Source: Streptacidiphilus melanogenes
GTDB lineage: Bacteria; Actinomycetota; Actinomycetes; Streptomycetales; Streptomycetaceae
NCBI RefSeq assembly: GCF_000787835.1
Contig: NZ_BBPP01000012.1
Span: 42,548-106,547, forward strand
DNA: 64,000 nt
Reading direction: 5' to 3'
The notes below the pieces were generated by a model. That model did not search any database and had not been told where the DNA came from. It saw nothing but the letters and a program-made list of their open reading frames with translations. Below are positions 16,965 to 25,694 of this stretch, piece by piece; position 1 is the stretch's first letter; each line of letters opens with the position of its first letter. The position numbers were made by a program, and so were the translations under genes.

Positions 16965-18422
16965 TCACCGCACCGTCTGGGTCAACGGGGCGCTGGTGCT
17001 GCCCTGGTGGGTGCTGTCCCCGCTGTAGACGGCGGTGACGGTGTGCGTGCCGCCCTGGGTGTAGGTGTGGGCCAGGAGGGCTTCGCCGCTGGGCAGCAGG
17101 CGCATCGGGACGCCGATCGGCCTGCCGCTTTCCTCGAAGGTCACGGTGCCGGTGGGGGTCGTGCTCCCGCCCGAGACGGTCGCCGCGAAGAACACCGTCT
17201 GTCCCGCGTCCGAGGGGTTGGGGCTGGAGGTGAGCCTGGTGGTGGTCGCGTCCTTCACGGTGTAGGAGACGGTCACCTGGCCGTCGTCCGGCAGCCGGCT
17301 GGGGGAGAACGTGGCAGCGGAGCGGCTGAAGCTGCTGCCTCCTCCTCCGCCGCCGCCCCCACCGCCGGTCGCGGCCGTGCTTCCGCCCTCTCCGCCGCCA
17401 CCGCCGCCACCGGCGCCTCCGCCGTAGTAACCCCCGCCTCCTCCGCCGCCGCTTCCGCCGCTGCCGCCGTCGGGGTAGACGGGGCCGCCGTGCTGCCCGG
17501 CGCCTCCTCGGCCGCCGTCGCCGCCGACGCCGAGTCTGCCGGATCCGCCCTCGACGCCGGGGTGCGCATGCGAGAGGGGCGCACCGCCGGCGATACCGCC
17601 GCCGCCGCCGACACCGGCGGCGGTGTCACCGGCACCGGTGCCGGCGAGACCCCCGCCGCCCTGTCCGCCGTTGTGCGTGTTGCTGTCGTTGCCGGCGAGG
17701 CCGTTGGTGCCGGACATGCCGCGCAGGAAGTCGGCACCACCGGCGCCGCCGACACCGCCGTGGCCGCCGTTCTTGTAATACGCTCCGCCGCCGTTGCCGC
17801 CGCCACCCCCGCCGCCCGCGGCGACGATGATCCGGTCGTTGACCGTGTAGGGGGCGGTGCGGACGTCCGACGCTCCGCCTCCGCCACCGCTGCCACCCGT
17901 GCCGCCCGCGGCGCCGGAGGAGTCGTCGATGCCGTCGGCGCCGACGCCGCCGCCGTTGAATCCGCCGGTGATCAGACCGCCGACCCCGCCCACGTTGATC
18001 TGGAGGACCTGTCCCGGCGTCACACCGATCGACGTCACCACCCGGCCGCCGACCGCTCCGAAGTTGCCGCTGCCGCCGCCGACGCCGGCCCCGTGCCCGC
18101 CGTGCGCGCCGTCGAGGGCGAAGGTGACCTCGGAGACGCCCGCGGGTACGGTGAACAGGGCGGTGCCGGGCTGCTCGTAGACGCAGGCCCGGTACGTCCC
18201 AACAGCCACCGGGACGCCGAGGCCGCAGGGGGAGGCGGCCGCGGCAGGGGCGCCCGCCGCGATCAGCCCGGCCGGGACCAGGGCCACCGCCGTGACCACG
18301 GCGAACGCCTGCCGGCCGCGTCGGCGCAGGGGGGCCGATGACGACGCGGCGGCGCTGGGCGCACCGGTGCTGCGAGGATGCTCGGCCCTCGGGCTCCGGT
18401 GGATCGTGCGGCCGTCGTCCAT
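16965..18422 (-). CDS. Secreted glycine-rich (PGRS-like) protein with C-terminal Ig-like domain
   Basis: A 485-residue exported protein. After a charged N-terminus comes a hydrophobic signal (about 40-65, ending in Ala repeats), a beta-rich entry domain (CVYEQPGTALFTVPAGVSEV), then about 250 residues dominated by GG-x-GG runs, and finally a bacterial Ig-like domain (TTRLTSSPNPSDAGQTV, then the TGTVTFEESG segment). The Gly-rich part resembles PGRS/glycine-rich wall proteins and is probably a low-complexity surface scaffold. The ATG at 18422 is preferred over an upstream in-frame start because CGGAGG sits seven bases before it. It shares its upstream region with the divergent 3D-domain gene. 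Confidence 0.75.
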   Translation of the reverse strand: MDDGRTIHRSPRAEHPRSTGAPSAAASSSAPLRRRGRQAFAVVTAVALVPAGLIAAGAPAAAASPCGLGVPVAVGTYRACVYEQPGTALFTVPAGVSEVTFALDGAHGGHGAGVGGGSGNFGAVGGRVVTSIGVTPGQVLQINVGGVGGLITGGFNGGGVGADGIDDSSGAAGGTGGSGGGGGASDVRTAPYTVNDRIIVAAGGGGGGGNGGGAYYKNGGHGGVGGAGGADFLRGMSGTNGLAGNDSNTHNGGQGGGGLAGTGAGDTAAGVGGGGGIAGGAPLSHAHPGVEGGSGRLGVGGDGGRGGAGQHGGPVYPDGGSGGSGGGGGGGYYGGGAGGGGGGGEGGSTAATGGGGGGGGGGSSFSRSAATFSPSRLPDDGQVTVSYTVKDATTTRLTSSPNPSDAGQTVFFAATVSGGSTTPTGTVTFEESGRPIGVPMRLLPSGEALLAHTYTQGGTHTVTAVYSGDSTHQGSTSAPLTQTVR

Positions 18423-18612
18423 GAACGGGCCTCCGCTCGTGTAGGGGGTTGCCTGCCGGCTTCCCTCGCCACTGTGGGTCACGCGAGGCCGGGTCATGGC
18501 TCTGTTGGGCCCTGACACACCGTCGGTTCACACCTCTGGTCCCCGGGCGCGGCCGATGGGGCCACCGTCGCGGGTCCACCGACGGACCGCCGGGGCGGTC
18601 AGGCCGGGCGGA

Positions 18613-18647
18613 TTGGTCTGGACGATATTGGTCTAGACCCCTTGACG
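18613..18647 (+). promoter_or_regulatory. DasR-like (dre) site and tandem repeat at the promoter of the 3D/CBM gene
   Basis: TTGGTCTGGAC at 18613 is repeated 15 bp later as TTGGTCTAGACC at 18628-18639. The second copy sits in a 16-bp window (18627-18642) that matches the DasR consensus ACTGGTCTAGACCACT at 14 positions. TTGACG at 18642-18647 directly follows and is a likely -35 box. Streptomyces chitinase promoters carry comparable TGGTC(T/C)AGACC direct repeats over the -35 region. GlcNAc-controlled repression by DasR is therefore likely for the downstream gene. Confidence 0.65.
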
Positions 18648-18750
18648 GTGTCTTTCGGGTTCGGGTTCACTGGGCCGCGGAGCCTGCGGGTACATGCCAG
18701 GACGTGCCGCGGGTCTCTTCCCCCACGCCCCGCCACGAAGGAGCACCCCC

Positions 18751-19884
18751 ATGCCTCACCATCTCCCTCGACGCGCACGGTTATGGTTCGCGACGGCGAC
18801 GGCGGCGGCGGCCATGGCCGTCGTGACTCTGTGGGTGCTGTCCTTCGGCGCGCCCGCCTCCGCCAACGCCTCCGCCAACGCCTCCGCCGGTGCCGCCGCC
18901 GCACGGCAGGCGGCGGCGGTGAGCTCACTCCCCGCCTGCCCCTTCTGGGCTTCGGGGATCACGCCGCCGGCCCGCAGCACCACCCCGTGGGTGCCGCCGC
19001 TGCAGACCGCCCCGGCCGTCGACTTCACCTCCCGGCCCGCTGCGCCCACGATCAGCGGCTCGCTGCAGAACGGGCAGGTGACCATCACCGTCGCCCCGGT
19101 GCCGAACGCCGTGGCCTACAAGGTGTGGCGCGACGGCGTGGACGTCGGGTACATCAGCTACTGGGGCCAGACCGGCCCGCTGACCGTCACCGACACCGCG
19201 CCCTGCCAGGGTGCGTACTACGACGTCGTGGCGATGTACGACACCAGCAACTCGGACGCCTCGTTCGGCCGGCTCTCCGCTCCCTACTGGCTCGGCGCGG
19301 ACGGGACGATCGCGCCGGGCGCGGGTGACGCGGCGCCGGGGACGCAGATCTCCATGATGGTGACCTCGTACGACAACACCGGCGCGACGGCCTCCGGCTA
19401 CAACGCCCAGCTCGGGGTCTGCGCAACGGATCCGCGGGTGATCCCGTGGGGCACGTACTTCACCGTACCGGGCTACGGCACCTGCTACGCCGCCGATCTC
19501 GGCACCTGGATCCAGAACGACACCGTCGACATCTGGCTCCCCGGCGACCAGGCGAACAACTGGGGCGTGCAGACCAGGACGGTGACCATCATCGCCGACC
19601 CCCACGGCGGCGGACCCACGCCGACCGCCTCGCCCTCGCACTCGACGTCGCCCTCCCCGAGCCCGACCGCGAGCGCGACCCCGTCGCCCACGGCCAGCGC
19701 CAGCCCCTCGCCGACGAGCAGCGGGACCTGCGCGGCGGCGTGGAACGCGTCCACCACGTACACGACCGGCGCGGTCGTCTCCTACAGCGGCAGGAACTAC
19801 ACCGCGACCTACGGATCGACCGGTGCCGTGCCCGGCGCCCCGACCTCGTGGGCGGTGTGGACCGCCGACGGCGCCTGCGCATAG
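18751..19884 (+). CDS. Secreted 3D-domain protein with chitin-binding (CBM5/12-like) module
   Basis: A 377-residue secreted protein: signal sequence (about 1-42), a fibronectin-like segment (about 88-165), a 3D domain (PRVIPWGTYFTVPGYG, with Asp-rich YAADLG and DIWLPGD), a Ser/Thr/Pro linker and a C-terminal aromatic module (AAAWNASTTYTTGAVVSYSG) of the CBM5/12 chitin-binding type. 3D domains occur in lytic transglycosylase-like wall enzymes such as MltA and Rpf/YocH relatives. GAAGGAG precedes the ATG at 18751. The DasR-like promoter site and chitin-binding module together suggest a role in chitin or wall turnover. Confidence 0.82.
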   Translation: MPHHLPRRARLWFATATAAAAMAVVTLWVLSFGAPASANASANASAGAAAARQAAAVSSLPACPFWASGITPPARSTTPWVPPLQTAPAVDFTSRPAAPTISGSLQNGQVTITVAPVPNAVAYKVWRDGVDVGYISYWGQTGPLTVTDTAPCQGAYYDVVAMYDTSNSDASFGRLSAPYWLGADGTIAPGAGDAAPGTQISMMVTSYDNTGATASGYNAQLGVCATDPRVIPWGTYFTVPGYGTCYAADLGTWIQNDTVDIWLPGDQANNWGVQTRTVTIIADPHGGGPTPTASPSHSTSPSPSPTASATPSPTASASPSPTSSGTCAAAWNASTTYTTGAVVSYSGRNYTATYGSTGAVPGAPTSWAVWTADGACA

Positions 19885-20199
19885 CGAACCTGACACGACG
19901 ACGGACTGTGGCGCTGCCGGCGGGGGACCGCCGCGCAGCGCCGCAAGCCCGATCGCTGGCCGGCCCGGCGCGAGGTGCGCTCTGCGGTCGTGGCTCGGAC
20001 CTCCCTTCGCCGACCGGAAGGGCTGGCACTGGTTGACCGACGAGGTCACCGAGGGGATCGGGGCCACCCCCGCCGACCTGCCCGAGCTCGGAGACGAGCC
20101 CACTCGATCGGGCGCGCCGCTGACAGGTCACGAAGCCAGGGCGCGGACGGCGGTGCGGACGCGGTCGAAGCCGGAACGCGGCGCGGGAAGCCTCCTGTG
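19885..20199. other. Intergenic stretch with possible gene remnant
   Basis: No complete gene is seen between the two convergent neighbours. The plus frame around 19990-20150 reads like protein (PFADRKGWHWLTDEV, then IGATPADLPELGDEP), with no sensible start or ribosome site. It may be a decayed 3' end of an unknown gene. Confidence 0.3.
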
Positions 20200-21363
20200 T
20201 CACGCCGTCCTCAGCTCCGCTTCGTCGCCGTTGCCTGAGGCGTCGTCAGGAGTTGGCGGGTCCAGGAGGTCCGCGGCGCGGCCTTCGAGGGCTCGGGCGA
20301 TGTCGGTCGAGCGGGGGAGCATGGTGTTCTCGTAGTCGCGGACGGCGTCGCCGACGGTCGCGGCGTCGGCGAGGGCCCGGGCGAGATCGGCGGCGTCGAG
20401 CATGGCGAGGTTGACGCCGACGCCGAGGGGCGGCATGAGGTGGGCCGCGTCGCCGAGCAGGGTCGCCGTCGGCTGGTGCTCCCAGGCGTGGGGGGCGGGC
20501 AGGGCGTGGATCGGACGGTCGACGTAGCGGCCGTCGTTGTCGGTGATCAGCTGCCGCATCCGGGGTGACCAGTGCGCGTAGCGGTCCAGCAGCAGGGCGC
20601 GGATCGCGCCGGTGTCGTCGGGCGCAAGGCCGCGTGCGGCGATCCAGTCGGCGGGCGCCCGCTGGATCAGGTAGACGCGGATGTGGTCGTCGCCGTTGCG
20701 CTGGGCGAACATCGCTCGCTCGCCGTCGGCGGCGTGCGCGCCGCCCTGGCCGACGAGTGCGGCGATCTCGGGGTGGCGGGTCTCCACGTCCGAGAACCAC
20801 GCCTCGAGGAAGCTGATGCCGCTGTACTGCGGCGCAGCCGGCGAGAGGGCCGGGCGCACCCGGGAGGAGGCGCCGTCGGCCCCGACGACCAAGTCGGCCT
20901 CGACGGTGGTGCCGTCGGTGAAGTGCAGCAGCCGCGGCCCCCGCGCGGGCCCGGTGATGCTTTCCAGGCGCCGGCCCCACCGCACCGTGCCGGGTTGGAG
21001 GGAGCCGAGCAGCAGGTCGCGCAGCCGGCCCCGGTCGATCTCCGGCTTGAACAGGTCGTCGGGCCCGGGGATCTGATGGGCGGTGATCGCGCCCGCCGGA
21101 TCCAGGTGCCGCATCTCCTGGCCCTCGGGTCGCGCCAGCTCGAAGAACTCGTCGAGCAGGCCGGCCTCGCGCAGCGCGAGCTGGCCGTTGTCGGCGTGCA
21201 GGTCCAGCGTGCCGCCCTGGTCGCGGGCGTCGGGGCCGCTCTCGCGCTCGTGGACGGTGACGGCGATGCCGTGGCGCTGAAGGATGCGGGCGCAGGTCAG
21301 CCCGCCGGGGCCGGCGCCGACGATGCTGATCCTGGCGCGGCCGGGGTGGGGGGAGGAGGTCAT
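20200..21363 (-). CDS. FAD-dependent monooxygenase (TetX-like)
   Basis: A 387-residue class-A flavin monooxygenase. ISIVGAGPGGLTCARIL (about 12-28) binds FAD; VVGADGASSRVR and LLGDAAHLMPPLGVGVNLAMLDAADLA are the DG and GD motifs. Close relatives include TetX-type tetracycline-degrading enzymes and aromatic hydroxylases; the substrate cannot be told. The ATG at 21363 has AAAGGA nine bases upstream. It is divergent from a TetR gene that overlaps its promoter region, so TetR control by its substrate is likely. Confidence 0.85.
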   Translation of the reverse strand: MTSSPHPGRARISIVGAGPGGLTCARILQRHGIAVTVHERESGPDARDQGGTLDLHADNGQLALREAGLLDEFFELARPEGQEMRHLDPAGAITAHQIPGPDDLFKPEIDRGRLRDLLLGSLQPGTVRWGRRLESITGPARGPRLLHFTDGTTVEADLVVGADGASSRVRPALSPAAPQYSGISFLEAWFSDVETRHPEIAALVGQGGAHAADGERAMFAQRNGDDHIRVYLIQRAPADWIAARGLAPDDTGAIRALLLDRYAHWSPRMRQLITDNDGRYVDRPIHALPAPHAWEHQPTATLLGDAAHLMPPLGVGVNLAMLDAADLARALADAATVGDAVRDYENTMLPRSTDIARALEGRAADLLDPPTPDDASGNGDEAELRTA

Positions 21364-21467
21364 AGGTCGTTCCTTTCGCTGCGAGCCATGCGTCCTTAGT
21401 AGAGTAAGTAGAAAAGTAGAACGTGACAACTTATCTTCGGGTGACACTTTCGGATAGGCTCGCCGGT
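21364..21467. promoter_or_regulatory. Divergent TetX-like/TetR promoter region with AGTAGA repeats
   Basis: For the minus gene, TTGTCA (21429-21424), a 17-bp spacer and TACTCT (21406-21401) form a good promoter. For the plus gene, TAGGCT at 21455-21460 ends seven bases before the ATG, which indicates a leaderless transcript. Three AGTAGA copies start at 21398, 21407 and 21415, within and beside the minus promoter core. They, or the imperfect AAGT...ACTT palindrome next to them, are the candidate TetR operator. Confidence 0.5.
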
Positions 21468-22049
21468 ATGACCGAACCAGCTGTCAGCCGCCGCGAGCGC
21501 AAGAAGGCCGCCACCCGGCAGTCGATCGCCGACGCGGCCCTGCGCCTCTTCCTCGAACGCGGCTACGACCACGTGAGCATCAAAGAGATCGCCGAGGCGG
21601 CGGACGTGTCGACGGCCACGGTGTTCAAGCACTACCCGGGCAAGGAAGCCCTCGTGTTCGACCAGGAGGAGAGCACCGACGCGGGTCTGGTCGCGGTCGT
21701 GCGGGAACGGCCCGAAGGTGTGGGCGTCATCGACGCGCTGCGCGCACACGTCCTCGCGACCTGGCTGCCGATCGCGGCGCACCCGCAGGCGGAGGAGTTC
21801 ACCCGCCTCGTGGACGGCACGCCCGCGCTGCGCGCCTACGCGGAACGCATGTGGACCCGGCACGCCGACACCCTCGGCGCAGCCATCGCCGACGAGTTCG
21901 GCGTCGGCCACGACGACCTCGCCTGCACGGCGCTGGCCCGTTTCGTGCTGGACGTTCCCGGCCTGGCCCGCCGTCAGGAGGACCGCCGGGCCGCCGTCGA
22001 GGAGGTCTTCGCCATCCTCGCCCACGGCTGGCAGCCCCCGACCCGCTGA
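21468..22049 (+). CDS. TetR-family transcriptional regulator
   Basis: A 193-residue regulator. The N-terminal helix-turn-helix (AALRLFLERGYDHVSIKEIAEAADVSTATVFKHYPGKEALVFD, split over about residues 24-66) is a textbook TetR domain; the C-terminal half is the ligand domain. The ATG at 21468 has no ribosome site but lies seven bases after TAGGCT, consistent with leaderless translation; upstream in-frame starts are less likely. It probably represses itself and the TetX-like gene. Confidence 0.9.
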   Translation: MTEPAVSRRERKKAATRQSIADAALRLFLERGYDHVSIKEIAEAADVSTATVFKHYPGKEALVFDQEESTDAGLVAVVRERPEGVGVIDALRAHVLATWLPIAAHPQAEEFTRLVDGTPALRAYAERMWTRHADTLGAAIADEFGVGHDDLACTALARFVLDVPGLARRQEDRRAAVEEVFAILAHGWQPPTR

Positions 22050-22057
22050 CGCGCGAC

Positions 22058-22085
22058 GACGCCCCCGCCGGTCTGCGGGGGCGTC
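22058..22085. terminator. Bidirectional terminator between tetR and the immunity-type gene
   Basis: A perfect 11-bp GC stem (22058-22068 with 22075-22085) with a six-base loop lies between two convergent genes, nine bases after the tetR stop. Confidence 0.75.
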
Positions 22086-22120
22086 CGGAAGAGGCGTGCG
22101 CGAGGGGTGTCCGGGAGGCT

Positions 22121-22642
22121 TCAGTCCACGACGTCGAAGACCGACCAGCAGATCTCGTTGCGCAGCCGCTGGTCGTCCAGGACCAGCTCGCGGATCGCCT
22201 CCGGGAGCCGGTCGCGCTGCCGGCGGCACTCCCGACGTCCGGCACCCTCGGCCTCGCCGACCGGTACGGCCGCGCGCACGGCCTTGATCGCGTAGGCCGC
22301 GGCGCCCAGCTCGTGCGCGGCGACATGCGCCACCACCGCGGCCTGGCCGGCCGCGAACGCCGCATGCCGGGCCGCGCCCGTCAACACCCGTGCTGCGGCC
22401 ATGGCATGGCCGCCCGCGGCGCGGGAGTCCGACATCCGGATCTCCTCGCGGGTCCACGCCCGGACCTGTTCGATCGCCTGGCGCGGCCGCGGATCCGCCG
22501 ACTGCACCGACTCGAACAGGGGCAGCACGTGCTCCGCGCAGTCGGCCGCCCACAGGGCGAGGAGCCGGTGGTCGGCGTCGGTGAGCGTCCCGCCGCGGCG
22601 GATGGTGATGAACCGGGGGTCGCGGACCTTGGGGAGGATCAC
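22121..22642 (-). CDS. Imm-5-like putative immunity protein, orphan
   Basis: A 173-residue, Ala-rich, all-helical soluble protein. ADHRLLALWAADCAEHVLPLF, the DPRPRQAIEQVRAW motif and AAHELGAAAYAIKA fit the family annotated in actinobacteria as putative immunity protein (Imm-5-like). Such proteins neutralise polymorphic toxins, but no toxin gene is adjacent. GTG at 22642 is preceded by weak ribosome-site similarity. It lies 36 bp downstream of the LD-carboxypeptidase gene and could be read from that operon. Confidence 0.6.
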   Translation of the reverse strand: MILPKVRDPRFITIRRGGTLTDADHRLLALWAADCAEHVLPLFESVQSADPRPRQAIEQVRAWTREEIRMSDSRAAGGHAMAAARVLTGAARHAAFAAGQAAVVAHVAAHELGAAAYAIKAVRAAVPVGEAEGAGRRECRRQRDRLPEAIRELVLDDQRLRNEICWSVFDVVD

Positions 22643-22678
22643 CGTGCAACGGTACTGCGCCGCCGCCGACGAGCGGAG

Positions 22679-23632
22679 TCAGTCCTGCCGTTCGGCCAGC
22701 ACCTGGTCCAGGAAGGTGAGGGTGCCCCGGTCCGCGTCGAGGCGGGCGCGGACACCGATCGGGTAGGTCTGCATCGCGGTGTTGTGGCCGATGTCCACTC
22801 CGGCGAGCACCGGCACGCCCAAGTCGCCGAAGCGCTCCGCGAGGAGCCGGTCGACGTGTGCGGGGTCCCCGCACTCGGTGAAGGTGCCCAGAACGATCCC
22901 GGCGACGCCGTCGAGGTAGTCCTTGGCGCGGCGGATCTGCGTGAAGACGCGGTCGAGCCGGAAGGGGAGTTCGTCGACGTCCTCCAGGAACAGGATCGCG
23001 TCGCGGGCCGGGTAGGAGGTGTCGGTGCCGAGGCTCGCCGTGAGCAAAGTGGCGGTGCCGCCCAGGGTGACGCCCTCGGCCGTGCCCGGCACCAGGGTGC
23101 GCGCACCCGGGAAGCTCAGCTGCCTGACGTCCCCGGGCGTGCAGAGCAGCTTCATCAGCTGGCGGAAGTCGTACTCGTCCGGCCCCTCCCAGAAGCCGCC
23201 GCAGGCAACCATCGGCCCGAACAGCGAGACCCAGCCGAGCTTCGCCGCGAGGGCCTCCAGCAGCGCGGTGACGTCGGAGTACCCGACGACGACCTTGGGG
23301 GCGGCCGCGTCGATCCGGCTCCAGTCCACCAGTTCCAGCGTGCGCTGCATGCCGTAGCCGCCGCAGGCGAGCAGGACGCCCGCGTAGCGGGGGTCGGTGA
23401 GGGCCCGGGTGAGGTCCTCGGCGCGCTCGGCGTCAGTCCCGGCCAGGTAGGGGTACATGCTGCCGGTGTCGCGGGCGGTCGCGAACACCTCCGATTTGAG
23501 GCCCACGGAGTTCAGGGCGCGCAGGCCGGACTCCAGGTGGTCCTGGTCGTCGACGGGGGAGCTGCCGCACAGGACGGCGACGGTGTCGCCGGGGCGCAGC
23601 GCGGGCGGGCGGAGCAGAGTGGTGCCAGTCAT
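22679..23632 (-). CDS. LD-carboxypeptidase / MccF-like S66 serine peptidase
   Basis: A 317-residue S66 peptidase. The nucleophile region VVVGYSDVTALLEAL, Glu in LFLEDVDELPFR and His in VDIGHNTAMQTYPIG make up the Ser-Glu-His triad of LdcA/MccF enzymes. They cut L,D bonds, releasing D-Ala from murein tetrapeptides, or detoxify peptidyl-nucleotide antibiotics. The start codon overlaps the stop of the upstream ABC ATPase (ATGA), so the enzyme is made with the peptide importer. That context favours a role in using or recycling imported murein-type peptides. Confidence 0.88.
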   Translation of the reverse strand: MTGTTLLRPPALRPGDTVAVLCGSSPVDDQDHLESGLRALNSVGLKSEVFATARDTGSMYPYLAGTDAERAEDLTRALTDPRYAGVLLACGGYGMQRTLELVDWSRIDAAAPKVVVGYSDVTALLEALAAKLGWVSLFGPMVACGGFWEGPDEYDFRQLMKLLCTPGDVRQLSFPGARTLVPGTAEGVTLGGTATLLTASLGTDTSYPARDAILFLEDVDELPFRLDRVFTQIRRAKDYLDGVAGIVLGTFTECGDPAHVDRLLAERFGDLGVPVLAGVDIGHNTAMQTYPIGVRARLDADRGTLTFLDQVLAERQD

Positions 23633-24693
23633 ACCGTCTCCGGGAGAAGGGTGTTCGGTTCCAGCAGGTGGCAGGCGGCGCGGGCGCCGTCCGGAGTCAG
23701 CACGGGCAGTTCGCGTCGGTCGCACGCGGCCGCGGCCCGGTCGGCCTCACTCGCCGCGGCCCAGCGGCCGCAGCGCGGGTGGAAGCGGCAGCCCGCCGGG
23801 ATCGCGGTCGGGTCCGGCGGCTCGCCGGTCAGCAGGGTGGGACGCCAGTCCTCCGCGCCGTTCGGGATCACCGACAGCAGGGCCTGGGTGTAGGGGTGCT
23901 TCGGGTGCAGCAGCACCTCCTCCACGGTGCCCTGCTCGACGACGCGGCCCAGGTACATCACGGCGACCCGGTCGGCGATGTTCCAGGCCAGCCCGAGGTC
24001 GTGACTGACGACCAGGGCGGAGAGCCCGAGCTCGTCGCGCAGGTGCAGGATCAGCTTGAGGATCTCGCCGCGTACCGACGCGTCGAGCGAGGCGACCGGC
24101 TCGTCGGCGACCATGACCATGGGGTCGAGCGCGAGCACGCCGGCGATGACGGCACGCTGCTGCTGGCCGCCGGAGAGCTCGTGCGGGTAGCGGCCGACGA
24201 ACGCCTCGGGCGGGCGCAGCCCCGCCCGGGCCAACGCCCCGTGGACCCGCTCGGGCAGCCCTTCGGTGAGCCGGTGCAGGCGCGGCCCGAGCGCCACGGC
24301 GTCGTAGACGTTCTGCTTCGGGTTGAGGGCGCCGCCCGGGTCCTGCAGCACGAGCTGGGTGTGGCGGCGGTACTGCTTGAGCGCCTTGGCCGAGTAGTCC
24401 AGCGGGCGGCCCTGGGACAGGACCTGACCGCCGGTCGGCCTGACCAGGCCCACCAGGGCCCGCGCGAGCGTCGACTTGCCGCAGCCGGACTCGCCGATCA
24501 GGGCGACGATCTCACCCTTGCCGATGCGCAGGTTGACGCCGTCCACGGCGCGCGCCGGGCCGCGGCCGCGGGAGCCGGGGTAGACGACGGACAGGTCGCG
24601 GGCCTCCAGCGCGGGCGTCTGCTCCGGCGCGGGGACCTGGGCCGGGACGTCGGCGCGGGCCTCGGCGCCGGACCGGTCGGGGATGGGAGTCAC
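23629..24693 (-). CDS. Oligopeptide/dipeptide ABC transporter ATPase (OppF/DppF type)
   Basis: A 354-residue ATPase. Walker A GESGCGKST, signature LSGGQQQRAVIAG, Walker B VMVADEP and His in LVVSHDLGLAWN are present; the C-terminal oligopeptide extension has the expected Cys pattern (PAGCRFHPRCGRW). GTG at 24693 follows GGAGGTAC and overlaps the next upstream gene's stop (GTGA). It works with the OppD-like ATPase to power the two permeases. Confidence 0.92.
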   Translation of the reverse strand: MTPIPDRSGAEARADVPAQVPAPEQTPALEARDLSVVYPGSRGRGPARAVDGVNLRIGKGEIVALIGESGCGKSTLARALVGLVRPTGGQVLSQGRPLDYSAKALKQYRRHTQLVLQDPGGALNPKQNVYDAVALGPRLHRLTEGLPERVHGALARAGLRPPEAFVGRYPHELSGGQQQRAVIAGVLALDPMVMVADEPVASLDASVRGEILKLILHLRDELGLSALVVSHDLGLAWNIADRVAVMYLGRVVEQGTVEEVLLHPKHPYTQALLSVIPNGAEDWRPTLLTGEPPDPTAIPAGCRFHPRCGRWAAASEADRAAAACDRRELPVLTPDGARAACHLLEPNTLLPETV

Positions 24694-25694
24694 GAGGTAC
24701 CTCCGTGCTGGGGCGGGACGTGCCGGCAGGCCGCCGAACGGCCGGGGCCGGTGGGCCACAGCAGCAGCTCCCCGCTGCGGCAGGACTCCTCGGCCTCCGG
24801 GCAGCGCGGCGCGAAGGCGCAGCCCTGGTCGTTCTCGCCAGGCCGGGGCGGGTCCCCGGGCAGACCGGCGGGGGCCCGCCGGGAGGCGGGGTCGCCGATG
24901 GTCGGGAACGCCTGGGACAGGGACCGGGTGTAGGGGTGCTGCGGGTCCTTCAGGACCTGCCGGGACGGGCCGAGCTCGACGATCCGCCCCGCGTACATCA
25001 CGGCCAGCCGGTCGCAGGTGTGGGCGAGCAGGGAGAGATCGTGGGTGATCATGATGACCGCGATCCTCGACTCGCGCACCAGCTCGCCCAGCAGTTCCAG
25101 GATCTGGGCCTGCACCATCACGTCGAGCGCCGTGGTGGGCTCGTCGGCGATGATCAGGTCCGGGCGGCAGGCCAGCGCCATGGCGATCATCACGCGCTGC
25201 CGCTGCCCGCCGGAGAACTCGTGCGGGTAGCTGCGGATGCGCCGCGCGGGGATGCCGACGCTGTCCAGGAGTTCCGTCGCGCGGCGTTCGGCCTCCTTGG
25301 GGCCGACCCTGTCGTGCAGCACCATCGGCTCGACGATCTGGTCGAGCACGGTGCGGACGGGGTTCAGTGCGCTCATCGCGCCCTGGAAGACCACCGAGGC
25401 CCCGGCCCAGCGCACCGCCCGCAGCTTGGACCAGCTGGTCGTCAGCAGGTTCTCGCCGTCGAAGAGCACCTCGCCGGTGACCTTCGCCGCGTCGCCGTGC
25501 AGCCGCAGCAGGCTGAGCGCCATCGTGGACTTGCCGCAGCCGGACTCCCCGGCGACGCCGAGGGTGTCGCCGGGCGCGAGGGTGAAGTCGACGCCGCGGA
25601 CGGCGGGGACGGCCTGGCCGCCCTGCCGGTAGGTTACGTGCAGATCGCGCACCTCCAGCAGCGGGCGTGAGGCGGTGGCGGTCGGTGTCGTCAT
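24690..25694 (-). CDS. Oligopeptide/dipeptide ABC transporter ATPase (OppD/DppD type)
   Basis: A 334-residue ATPase with Walker A GESGCGKST, signature FSGGQRQRVMIAM, Walker B LIIADEP and the MITHDLSLLAH switch; the Cys-rich C-terminal motif (GCAFAPRCPEAEESC) is standard for OppD. Its ATG shares one base with the stop of the upstream permease. It is the second ATPase of the heterodimer. Confidence 0.92.
   Translation of the reverse strand: MTTPTATASRPLLEVRDLHVTYRQGGQAVPAVRGVDFTLAPGDTLGVAGESGCGKSTMALSLLRLHGDAAKVTGEVLFDGENLLTTSWSKLRAVRWAGASVVFQGAMSALNPVRTVLDQIVEPMVLHDRVGPKEAERRATELLDSVGIPARRIRSYPHEFSGGQRQRVMIAMALACRPDLIIADEPTTALDVMVQAQILELLGELVRESRIAVIMITHDLSLLAHTCDRLAVMYAGRIVELGPSRQVLKDPQHPYTRSLSQAFPTIGDPASRRAPAGLPGDPPRPGENDQGCAFAPRCPEAEESCRSGELLLWPTGPGRSAACRHVPPQHGGTS

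Noticed and set aside
17340..17900. Dense GGC/GCC repeats that might be a satellite or CRISPR-like array
   Set aside because: They are codon-level repeats of the glycine-rich protein; no conserved repeat-spacer spacing exists. No CRISPR array was found in the window.
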